A stretch of 5,897 nt of DNA, taken from positions 1 to 5,897 of the forward strand of contig JAGLQQ010000085.1 of NCBI GenBank assembly GCA_023136735.1, given 5' to 3'. This DNA is from Candidatus Omnitrophota bacterium (GTDB lineage Bacteria; Omnitrophota; Gorgyraeia; B26-G9). How positions within the stretch are numbered: the stretch's first letter is position 1; every line of letters begins with the position of its first letter. The notes beneath the pieces are model-generated. The model was not told where the DNA came from and did not search any database. It saw only the letters and a program-made list of their open reading frames with translations. Positions 1-5,260 of the stretch are shown here, piece after piece. The translations under genes were made by a program, and so were the position numbers.

Positions 1-150
1 CCTTATATGCGATTCGTGTTCCTCAGACCGGAGTTTTGCCACCGACTTCCTTCAGATTCCGCCTCACGGTGAACACCCTTGTCTTAAGTTAGCACTATCA
101 ACCCCCGTATCAGTCTTTCACCGACTAGCAAGCGCCCATGCTGGGCGCAT
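1..150 (-). mobile_element. Group II intron, 5' portion (domain I), cut by the left edge
   Basis: On the minus strand this reads like the 5' end of a bacterial group II intron ribozyme. It opens ATGCGCCCAGC, against the GTGCG-type start usual for these introns, and forms a 7-bp hairpin (132-138 with 142-148). Further in come GTGAAAGAC, ACGGGGG, ACAAGGGTGTTCACC, a GTGA tetraloop of GNRA type (64-67), GGCGGAATCTGAAGGAAG, GGCAAAACTCCGGTCTGAGG and AACACGAATCGCATATAAGG. I recognise this order of blocks from memory of many bacterial group II introns; no search was run. The intron would run leftward out of the window, and its reverse transcriptase/maturase (usually in domain IV) is not seen. It begins directly after the U-tract of the tRNA terminator, which is how class C introns insert, but I cannot assign the class from this part. 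If the boundary is at 150, the first base is A, not the expected G. Confidence 0.75.
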
Positions 151-184
151 ATAAACAAAACCTCACATAAAATTATGAGGTTTT
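151..184 (-). terminator. Rho-independent terminator of the tRNA cluster
   Basis: A 9-bp stem, AAAACCTCA paired with TGAGGTTTT (176-184 with 157-165), encloses a 10-nt loop. On the minus strand it is followed by TTTTGTTTAT. It starts a few bases after the encoded CCA of tRNA-Gly, so it ends the leftward transcript that carries the tRNAs. The A-rich left arm means it could also work on the plus strand. The presumed group II intron starts at the last base of the U-tract, so the terminator appears to have been the insertion target. Confidence 0.85.
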
Positions 185-188
185 TATT

Positions 189-262
189 TGGAGCGGGAGA
201 AGGGAATCGAACCCTCGTAACCAGCTTGGAAGGCTAGTGTTCTACCACTGAACTACTCCCGC
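189..262 (-). tRNA. tRNA-Gly (anticodon UCC), intact
   Basis: The cloverleaf is complete. The acceptor stem is GCGGGAG/CTCCCGC (256-262 with 193-199). The D arm has GTTCAGTGGTAGAAC, the anticodon stem is CTAGC/GCTGG with loop CTTCCAA giving anticodon UCC, and the T arm is GAGGG-TTCGATT-CCCTT. The discriminator is U, as is normal for bacterial tRNA-Gly, and CCA is encoded (191-189). It is the last gene of the Thr-Tyr-Gly cluster and is followed at once by the terminator. Its first 34 nt are repeated exactly in the damaged copy at 374-413. Confidence 0.97.
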
Positions 263-308
263 GTACTTTGCTTAACTACATATAGATCTTTCGAAGCTTG
301 CTAAATGA

Positions 309-350
309 GACCACAGTTTAAGGAGCAAAGCGAACTTAAATTGTTTGGTC
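309..350. other. Long imperfect hairpin in the spacer between the two tRNA-Gly copies
   Basis: GACCA (309-313) pairs with TGGTC (346-350), and CAGTTTAAG (314-322) pairs with CTTAAATTG (335-343) with one G-U. A 2-nt bulge (344-345) separates the two helices, giving about 14 bp around a 12-nt loop. No U-run follows on either strand, so it is not a standard terminator. The rest of the 111-bp spacer (263-373) shows no ORF or RNA family that I recognise. It could be an RNase processing structure or a remnant of a small inserted element. Confidence 0.45.
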
Positions 351-373
351 GAATTTAATCCCGCAGTCTTTGT

Positions 374-413
374 ACGGGAGAAGGCTAGTGTTCTACCACT
401 GAACTACTCCCGC
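374..413 (-). pseudogene. tRNA-Gly (UCC) remnant with a 30-nt internal deletion
   Basis: From 413 leftward, the 34 nt of 413-380 match the intact tRNA-Gly exactly: 5' acceptor strand, D arm, 5' anticodon stem and the loop up to CTTC. The sequence then jumps straight to the 3' acceptor strand, CTCCCG (380-375). The same CCTTC pentamer occurs in the intact gene at the anticodon loop and at the T-stem/acceptor junction. A single deletion between these two sites, removing the rest of the anticodon arm, the variable loop and the T arm, gives exactly this 40-nt product, against 70 nt in the intact gene. The acceptor stem has also lost its last C, and the tail reads TACA where the intact gene has TCCA. 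Without a T arm it cannot be a working tRNA. It marks an earlier tandem duplication of tRNA-Gly. Confidence 0.9.
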
Positions 414-497
414 AAAATTAAGTTAAAAACATGAAGTAAAAAGAAAGAGGCCTTTATTGATATCATCCTTTTTCCCTTTAGCTTTTACCTTCTAAAA

Positions 498-581
498 TGG
501 TGGGCAGGATAGGATTTGAACCTATGTAGGCGTCGCCGGCAGATTTACAGTCTGCTGCCATTTCCACTCGGCCACCTGCCC
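498..581 (-). tRNA. tRNA-Tyr (anticodon GUA)
   Basis: This is a class II tRNA with a long variable arm. The acceptor stem is GGGCAGG/CCTGCCC (575-581 with 502-508), and the D arm begins GCCGAGTGG. The anticodon stem is GCAGA/TCTGC with loop CTGTAAA giving anticodon GUA. The variable arm is CGGCGACGCCTAC, and the T arm ATAGG-TTCAAAT-CCTAT. The discriminator is A and CCA is encoded (500-498). It lies second in the cluster, between tRNA-Thr and the tRNA-Gly remnant. The 84-bp spacer that follows (414-497) holds nothing that I recognise. Confidence 0.97.
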
Positions 582-592
582 TAAGCTTTTTT

Positions 593-624
593 CCTAAACC
601 TTCCCGGGTTTAGGAGCTCCTAAA
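593..624. other. Two mutually exclusive hairpins in the Thr-Tyr tRNA spacer
   Basis: CCTAAACC (593-600) pairs perfectly with GGTTTAGG (607-614) around a 6-nt loop. The sequence TTTAGGAGCTCCTAAA (609-624) is a perfect 16-bp palindrome that uses the same TTTAGG. Only one of the two structures can form at a time. On the transcribed (minus) strand an A-run, not a U-run, follows, so this is not a terminator. Separating or processing the two flanking tRNAs is a plausible role, but that is inference. Confidence 0.5.
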
Positions 625-626
625 TA

Positions 627-701
627 TGGAGCTGGCGAGAGGAATCGAACCCCCAACCAGCTGATTACAAATCAGCTGCTCTACCGTTGAGCCACGCCAG
701 C
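627..701 (-). tRNA. tRNA-Thr (anticodon UGU)
   Basis: The acceptor stem is GCTGGCG/CGCCAGC (695-701 with 631-637). The D arm contains GCTCAACGGTAGAGC. The anticodon stem is CTGAT/ATCAG with loop TTTGTAA giving anticodon UGU, and the T arm contains GGGGGTTCGATTCCTCT. The discriminator is U and CCA is encoded (629-627). The gene begins only 11 bp after the nnrD stop codon, with no convincing promoter in between, so it is probably transcribed at least partly from the upstream protein operon. It is the first gene of the Thr-Tyr-Gly cluster. Confidence 0.97.
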
Positions 702-712
702 AAAATTTCTAT

Positions 713-1582
713 TCAAATACCGCAAAGTTTCTTCAAAACAATCGGTAGTTTATTTAATATGTCAGTAGCCAGCAAACTTAACTGGCCCGTCTGTTTTACT
801 GCCTCATCAGCCGCCATTCCATGCACATACACAGCTAATTTTGCCGCATCATAGGCATTCCCTGATTGTCCCAGAAATGCAGCTATAATGCCTGCAAGCA
901 CATCCCCGCTGCCCCCCTTAGCCATTCCGGGATTTCCAGTGCAATTAACAAACACTTTGCCATCTGGATCTGCCACTATTGTTCTGTGGCCTTTTAACAC
1001 AGTTACAATATTATACATACCTGCAAGCTCTTTTGCAAGTATTCTTCGATTTTTTTGGACATAACTTGTTTTTCTGCCTAAAATACGACTCATTTCACCC
1101 GGATGGGGGGTGATTACCGTCAAAGCCTTACGTTTTTTTAAAATACCAAAGTTACCTGCCAATGCATTCAATGCGTCCGCATCTATAACCATCGGTATAT
1201 CTAGACTGCTAATGATTTTTCGCACTAATGTCTGCGTTGACTTGTTCCGTGAAAGGCCGGGACCGATAGCTAATACATCCTTATTTTCAGAGTTTCTCTT
1301 TATTTGTGAAAATGCCTTTAAGGACAAACTCCCCTGCTTTGTTTCCGGCAAAGGCATCGTCATCTCCTCGGTAAGCTTTCGACTTACAATTGCATATTGA
1401 CTCTCTGCAATACCAAGCGTCACCAATCCCGCCCCGCAAAGTGATGCTCCTCTGGCACACAAGCAGGCTGCTCCCATCAGCCCCTTTGATCCAGCTATAA
1501 TAAAAACATGCCCAAAATCACCTTTATGGGCATCAAGTTTACGTTTTAAAAATTTCGTATTAATATCCTTATTACTTTTCAT
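713..1582 (-). CDS. nnrD: ADP-dependent (S)-NAD(P)H-hydrate dehydratase (stand-alone NnrD)
   Basis: NnrD repairs NADH and NADPH damaged by hydration: it dehydrates the S-hydrate using ADP (ATP in eukaryotes) and acts in the cytoplasm. The 289-aa protein has the ribokinase-like YjeF C-terminal fold throughout. Visible motifs are GSKGLMGA (31-38), GPGLS (107-111), VIDADALNAL (132-141), TPHPGE (158-163), VLKGH (195-199) and the nucleotide-binding, catalytic stretch TGNPGMAKGGSGDVLAG (215-231), with the expected catalytic Asp at 227. There is no N-terminal YjeF_N (NnrE epimerase) domain. Many bacteria fuse the two, so any epimerase here must be encoded elsewhere. The ATG overlaps the acpS stop by 4 bp (ATGA), with GGAAAG just upstream, which points to translational coupling. 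It is the last protein gene before the tRNA cluster. Confidence 0.93.
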   Translation of the reverse strand: MKSNKDINTKFLKRKLDAHKGDFGHVFIIAGSKGLMGAACLCARGASLCGAGLVTLGIAESQYAIVSRKLTEEMTMPLPETKQGSLSLKAFSQIKRNSENKDVLAIGPGLSRNKSTQTLVRKIISSLDIPMVIDADALNALAGNFGILKKRKALTVITPHPGEMSRILGRKTSYVQKNRRILAKELAGMYNIVTVLKGHRTIVADPDGKVFVNCTGNPGMAKGGSGDVLAGIIAAFLGQSGNAYDAAKLAVYVHGMAADEAVKQTGQLSLLATDILNKLPIVLKKLCGI

Positions 1583-1959
1583 TTCTTTCCGACTAAAATG
1601 GCCATAGCCTGCGCATAATTACGGGTATGAGACATGCTTACGCTTATTTGTGTAATATTTTTCTTCTTTCTTAATTTTTCCATTGCCCGCTTTAATGTTA
1701 CAACCGGACGACCATGCTTATCGTTTATAATTTCTACATCTTTCAAGTTAACAATGGAAAAGCCATCACCGAATGCTTTCAACACCGCCTCTTTTGCGGC
1801 AAATCTCGCAGCTAAATGCTCACTATAAAATTTTCGCCTCATCGAATAATTAATTTCTTTCTCTGTAAATATCCGGTTAAGAAAGGACTCTTTCCACCTT
1901 TTAAGGGCATCCTTCATTCTTTTTATTTCGATTATATCAGTTCCGCAACTTATAAACAT
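1579..1959 (-). CDS. acpS: Holo-[acyl-carrier-protein] synthase
   Basis: AcpS moves the 4'-phosphopantetheine arm from coenzyme A to a serine of apo-ACP, switching on the carrier for fatty-acid synthesis; Mg2+ is required. The 126-aa protein has normal family length. It shows GTDIIEI (6-12, Mg-binding Asp8), FTEKEI (31-36), the signature HLAARFAAKEAVLKAFG (48-64, with Glu57 and Lys61), GRPVVTL (83-89) and the C-terminal SMSHT (108-112, His111). The ATG is preceded by GAGGG (1964-1968), 4 nt away, in a 17-bp gap after the pdxJ stop, the longest gap between protein genes here. pdxJ-acpS adjacency is seen in many bacteria, including E. coli. The stop overlaps the nnrD start. Confidence 0.95.
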   Translation of the reverse strand: MFISCGTDIIEIKRMKDALKRWKESFLNRIFTEKEINYSMRRKFYSEHLAARFAAKEAVLKAFGDGFSIVNLKDVEIINDKHGRPVVTLKRAMEKLRKKKNITQISVSMSHTRNYAQAMAILVGKK

Positions 1960-1976
1960 CTATCCCTCATATTTTT

Positions 1977-2705
1977 CTATTGCACAGAATCAATAATTGT
2001 TTTCATCTGACTCACCGCTTTGTCCATTCCCACAAGTACAGCTCTAGACATTATGGAATGACCTATATTCAATTCTTCCAAACCAGGGATTTCAATCAAT
2101 AACGGCTTTGTATTTATATACGTAAGCCCGTGACCAGCATTTAGACCTAAGCCCACAGAAGTTGTGAATATCGCAGCTTCTTTTAATCTTTTAAGCTCCT
2201 GCTTTATCGCTTTTAGGCTCAAAGCATTCGCATATTTTCCAGTGTGCAGCTCCACCGCATCAGCGCCAACATCATAAGCTGCCTGAATCTGTTTTTTATC
2301 CGGCTCAATAAATAAACTTACTACTATATGCTTTTTCTGTAATCTTTGAATAACACTATATATCTTTTGTTTTTGCCTTAATACATCCAAGCCGCCTTCA
2401 GTAGTTATTTCCTGGCGCTTTTCCGGCACCAGAGTCGCTTGATCGGGTTTTATTTTGCAGGCTATATTTACAATTCCCCTGGAAACAGACATCTCCAGAT
2501 TAAAACGCGAACGTACAGTACTACGCAAAATCTCAACATCTCGGTCGTTTATATGTCGCCTATCTTCCCGCAAATGCACGGTAATACCATCAGCCCCGGC
2601 TAATTCTGCAATTAAAGCCGCTGCAACTGGATCAGGTTCAACCGTCCGCCTTGCCTGCCTGAGTGTTGCAACATGATCAACATTAACTCCGAGTCTCCTA
2701 TTCAT
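1977..2705 (-). CDS. pdxJ: Pyridoxine 5'-phosphate synthase
   Basis: PdxJ condenses 1-deoxy-D-xylulose 5-phosphate with 3-amino-2-oxopropyl phosphate to pyridoxine 5'-phosphate, the last ring-forming step of the DXP-dependent vitamin B6 route. The 242-aa TIM barrel has normal length. Key segments are LGVNVDHVATLRQAR (5-19, including Asn8, Asp10, His11 and Arg19), GITVHLREDRRHI (40-52), FNLEMS (68-73, Glu71), ATLVPEKRQEITTEGGLD (90-107), SLFIEPD (130-136), GADAVELHTG (147-156), GLGLNAGHGL (185-194, His192) and LNIGHSI (212-218, His216). The positions line up with the E. coli active-site residues with an offset of one to three. The start ATG shares one base with the glmM stop (TAATG). Its presence implies that DXP is made in this organism. 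Confidence 0.96.
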   Translation of the reverse strand: MNRRLGVNVDHVATLRQARRTVEPDPVAAALIAELAGADGITVHLREDRRHINDRDVEILRSTVRSRFNLEMSVSRGIVNIACKIKPDQATLVPEKRQEITTEGGLDVLRQKQKIYSVIQRLQKKHIVVSLFIEPDKKQIQAAYDVGADAVELHTGKYANALSLKAIKQELKRLKEAAIFTTSVGLGLNAGHGLTYINTKPLLIEIPGLEELNIGHSIMSRAVLVGMDKAVSQMKTIIDSVQ

Positions 2706-4057
2706 TAAATGCCTATCTCCTTCGCAATTGCATTGCTGATATCTGCGGCTATTTTTTTAATCTCAGTCTTGCTTTGTGCTTCGACCATAACCCTGGCCAA
2801 CGGCTCCGTACCCGAATACCTCATAACCAAACGCCCCCTGCCGATTAACTGCCTTTGCGCTTTTTGGATTTTTCCCCAAACCACAGGCAACTTCTTGAAA
2901 TCTATTTTCTCTCTAACACGCACATTGGATATGAGCTGCGGATATTTTTTAAGCCCCTTAACTAGTGTGCTTATTTTTTGGCTCTCCCCAGTTATTATCT
3001 CCATTAACTTAAGCGCCGTAAGCAGACCATCTCCAGTAGTTGCATGCTCTAAGAATATAATATGCCCTGATTGCTCGCCGCCAAAAACTGCCTTCTTTCT
3101 TATCATTTCCTTGAGTACATACTTATCTCCCACATCGGCTCTTATTAAAGAAATGTTCAATTTTTCTAAAAATTTTTCAAGACCGAAATTTGTCATCGAT
3201 GTCCCGACAATGACTTTATTCTTAAGCTTTTTATTCTTAAGCCATATCTTTACGACTAAAGACATAATAAAATCACCATCAAGCACTTTTCCTTTTTCAT
3301 CACAAAAAATAACTCGATCCGCGTCTCCATCAAAAGAAAAACCGATATCCGCCTTATGATTGCAAACCGCTTTGGCCACTACCTGCGGATACAATGAACC
3401 ACAGTTTAGATTAATATTTTTGCCATCCGGCTTATTATTCATAACAATAACCTTTGCCCCAAGATCAGAAAACAGTTTTAAGACATAAGCAGATGAAGCG
3501 CCATTAGCACAATCCGCAACTATTTTTATTCCACGCAGATCCATATTGCCTACACATTCTTTTAAATGCGTGATGTACCTTTTTGAATTTATTTTTTCAA
3601 TTTTGATTTTCTTTTTTGAAGGCTTATATTCACTCTTTTTAAACATCGGCAAAGCAATTCGCTCTATAGCTCGCTCTTCTTGTTCTGAGAGTTTAAAACC
3701 GTTATGTTTAAAAAATTTAATTCCATTATCCTGCCAGGGATTATGCGATGCAGAAATCATTACTCCCAGCTCAACATCCATAGTATTGACAAGATAGGAT
3801 AATCCTGGAGTAGGAATAACGCCTGCAGAATAAACTCCCACCCCTGCTTTTTTAAAGCCATCAGCTAAAATCTGCTCTATCTTTGAACATGATCTTCGCG
3901 TATCTTTACCAATAACAACATTTATTTTATTTTTATGCTTTTTCCTCAGCCATGAACTTATAGCAACACTAACATTATAAACAACTTGCTCGCTAAGCGG
4001 CCATTCTCCGAATTCTCCACGAATTCCATCTGTTCCAAACAATTTATTCTTATTCAT
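2705..4057 (-). CDS. glmM: Phosphoglucosamine mutase
   Basis: GlmM converts glucosamine 6-phosphate to glucosamine 1-phosphate, leading to UDP-GlcNAc for peptidoglycan and lipid A. The 450 aa are full family length and hold all four alpha-D-phosphohexomutase domains. Landmarks are LFGTDGIRG (6-14), VVIGKDTRRS (47-56), the catalytic phosphoserine loop ISASHNP (101-107, Ser104), the Mg-binding loop DGDADR (243-248), the sugar-binding GGEQSGH (326-332) and the phosphate-binding RYSGTEPLAR (413-422). The ISASHNP and GGEQSGH loops fit GlmM rather than a general phosphoglucomutase. The ATG overlaps the ybbR stop by one base (TAATG), and the stop overlaps the pdxJ start the same way. In Firmicutes GlmM binds CdaA and lowers c-di-AMP synthesis; whether that holds here is inference from shared order. 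Confidence 0.97.
   Translation of the reverse strand: MNKNKLFGTDGIRGEFGEWPLSEQVVYNVSVAISSWLRKKHKNKINVVIGKDTRRSCSKIEQILADGFKKAGVGVYSAGVIPTPGLSYLVNTMDVELGVMISASHNPWQDNGIKFFKHNGFKLSEQEERAIERIALPMFKKSEYKPSKKKIKIEKINSKRYITHLKECVGNMDLRGIKIVADCANGASSAYVLKLFSDLGAKVIVMNNKPDGKNINLNCGSLYPQVVAKAVCNHKADIGFSFDGDADRVIFCDEKGKVLDGDFIMSLVVKIWLKNKKLKNKVIVGTSMTNFGLEKFLEKLNISLIRADVGDKYVLKEMIRKKAVFGGEQSGHIIFLEHATTGDGLLTALKLMEIITGESQKISTLVKGLKKYPQLISNVRVREKIDFKKLPVVWGKIQKAQRQLIGRGRLVMRYSGTEPLARVMVEAQSKTEIKKIAADISNAIAKEIGI
2715..2723 (-). promoter_or_regulatory. Ribosome binding site of pdxJ
   Basis: GAAGGAGAT inside the 3' end of glmM is the strongest Shine-Dalgarno match in the window. Its GGAG core ends 11 nt before the pdxJ ATG, longer than usual. 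The upstream junctions resemble it: GGAG lies 11 nt before the ybbR GTG (4473-4476), and AAGGA 12 nt before the glmM ATG (4070-4074). With TAATG stop-start overlaps, this suggests coupled or re-initiating translation. Confidence 0.65.
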
Positions 4058-4461
4058 TATAGATTTTTGTCCTTAATTTCGACGCGGACTAAAACAGGTG
4101 CGCCTATGATTTCAATATTAGGAGGTAAAATAAAATTGACAACAGGTGAGTACGTTCTTCCTGACCTTAAACCGCTTATATTCACATAAGCAGCAACATC
4201 ACTACGCGTCAGATGTTCAATAACTTTACTCGGTCCTTTAGCACGCAGATCTATAGTGCGGCTTTCAAGCTCAACCACTACAACATTCTTACCTAAAAAC
4301 AGCTGTTCGCCCATAATCTGGATCTCTACATCCTTTAAATCCTTATACGCCTGTGGCCCGCCTCTAACTACAGCATTAATATAAAACCATACAACTATGG
4401 CCAAAATAAGACTAAAAATTATCGTTCCGGATTTCTTATGTGATATCTTTTCTGACTTCAC
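4057..4461 (-). CDS. ybbR: YbbR-domain membrane protein (short CdaR-like)
   Basis: The 134-aa protein has a basic N-terminus (KKSG at 9-12), one hydrophobic helix at about 13-30, then one extracytoplasmic YbbR-type beta domain (about 44-130) with the typical run of short beta strands. The segment VELESRTIDLRAKGPSKVIEHL (63-84) and the PVVNFILPPNIEII stretch fit YbbR repeats. Bacillus-type CdaR has an N-terminal helix and four YbbR domains and modulates CdaA; this one keeps a single domain. Its place between cdaA and glmM supports a CdaA-partner role, though that is inferred. It starts at GTG (4461-4459) inside the last codons of cdaA, a 26-bp overlap, with GGAG 11 nt upstream. The protein is poorly conserved, so the family call rests on topology and context as well as motifs. 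Confidence 0.8.
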   Translation of the reverse strand: MKSEKISHKKSGTIIFSLILAIVVWFYINAVVRGGPQAYKDLKDVEIQIMGEQLFLGKNVVVVELESRTIDLRAKGPSKVIEHLTRSDVAAYVNISGLRSGRTYSPVVNFILPPNIEIIGAPVLVRVEIKDKNL

Positions 4462-5257
4462 TGTTTTTATGTCTCCAATTATAAAGTATTGGGTTTTTAG
4501 TTTCTTTTTGCTGCATTATATTCTTTAAAACAAAGCTAAAATCATTGCCCTCAAAATCATCAATCAACTCACCACCCTGAGCAATAGAGATTTTCCCTGT
4601 TTCTTCGCTGACCATAACTACTACGGCATCAGTTTCCTCACTTAAACCAATCGCCGCCCGATGTCGCGTACCCAGGGCTCTATCCAAATTTAAATTTTGA
4701 GAAAGAGGAAAAATGCATCCAGCTGCGACTATGCGTCCTGATGAAATTATTACTCCTCCATCATGCAACGGTCCCAGTGGTGTAAAAATTGTATTTAATA
4801 ATTCTGAACTAACCCCTGCGTCAATACTCACTCCAGTCTCAGCATAAGTTTTAAGACCCACTCCCCGCTCAAATGCAACAATCGCTCCTATCCTTTTCTG
4901 CGCCAGACCAACCAAAGAAGGACAGACCTTATTTACAACTCCCTCTTCCGGAAGAGGAAATAGAAGATCAAAATATGTTTGCCCTATTTTGCTCAATCCC
5001 CTTCTAATTTCCGGTTGGAAAATTATCAAAAAACCTAGCACAGATATCGCAAAAAGCTTAGTCAGTATCCAATTAACAACAACAAGATTGAGCATATTAG
5101 TAAGGGAAAAAAGCACAATTAAGACGATGACTCCACGCAAGAGAGGAATAACCCTTGTCCCCTGTATAAAAATCATAACCTTGTAAAGCAAAAACCATAT
5201 TATGGATATCTCAAGCAATATCTTTAGTAATCCGAAAAAATCCCATGCAATTATCAT
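4436..5257 (-). CDS. cdaA: Membrane diadenylate cyclase (c-di-AMP synthase) CdaA
   Basis: CdaA joins two ATP molecules into cyclic di-AMP, a second messenger for potassium and osmotic balance and cell-wall state. The 273-aa protein has three predicted membrane helices (about 8-30, 36-55, 60-80), then QPEIRRGL (81-88) leading into the cytoplasmic DAC (DisA_N) domain. Motifs are GAIVAFERGVGL (124-135), TGVSIDA (141-147), FTPLGPLHDGGVII (158-171), RIVAAGCIFPLSQN (175-188), the ATP-binding GTRHRAA (196-202) and SEETDAVVVMVSEETG (206-221). The usual DGA motif reads DGG (166-168), while RHR is intact. The ATG lies 3 bp after the folP stop (TAGAAAATG), with AGGGA 9 nt upstream. The 3' end overlaps ybbR. 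The cdaA-ybbR-glmM order matches the known c-di-AMP module. Confidence 0.96.
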   Translation of the reverse strand: MIIAWDFFGLLKILLEISIIWFLLYKVMIFIQGTRVIPLLRGVIVLIVLFSLTNMLNLVVVNWILTKLFAISVLGFLIIFQPEIRRGLSKIGQTYFDLLFPLPEEGVVNKVCPSLVGLAQKRIGAIVAFERGVGLKTYAETGVSIDAGVSSELLNTIFTPLGPLHDGGVIISSGRIVAAGCIFPLSQNLNLDRALGTRHRAAIGLSEETDAVVVMVSEETGKISIAQGGELIDDFEGNDFSFVLKNIMQQKETKNPILYNWRHKNSEVRKDIT

Positions 5258-5260
5258 TTT

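Noticed and set aside
1..150. rRNA or a protein-coding end at the left edge
   Set aside because: The blocks do not match 16S, 23S or 5S, and no long frame covers the region. The order of motifs fits group II intron domain I instead.
374..413. A second working tRNA-Gly, or one split by an intron
   Set aside because: There is no T arm or 3' anticodon strand before the spacer, and the 3' acceptor strand follows directly, so an internal deletion explains it better.
593..614. Terminator between tRNA-Thr and tRNA-Tyr
   Set aside because: The stem is followed by an A-run on the transcribed strand. The T-run would lie on the wrong side for either direction of use.
702..750. Promoter for the tRNA cluster in the end of nnrD
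   Set aside because: Boxes such as TTGAAG with a poor -10 (AATAGA) can be picked out, but they match consensus too weakly to support a call.
2709..3359. Long plus-strand open frame (216 aa) opposite glmM
   Set aside because: It is antisense to a full-length, motif-complete glmM and its translation resembles no family known to me. The other plus-strand frames (for example 1110-1400, 3546-3797, 5202-5489) are rejected for the same reason.
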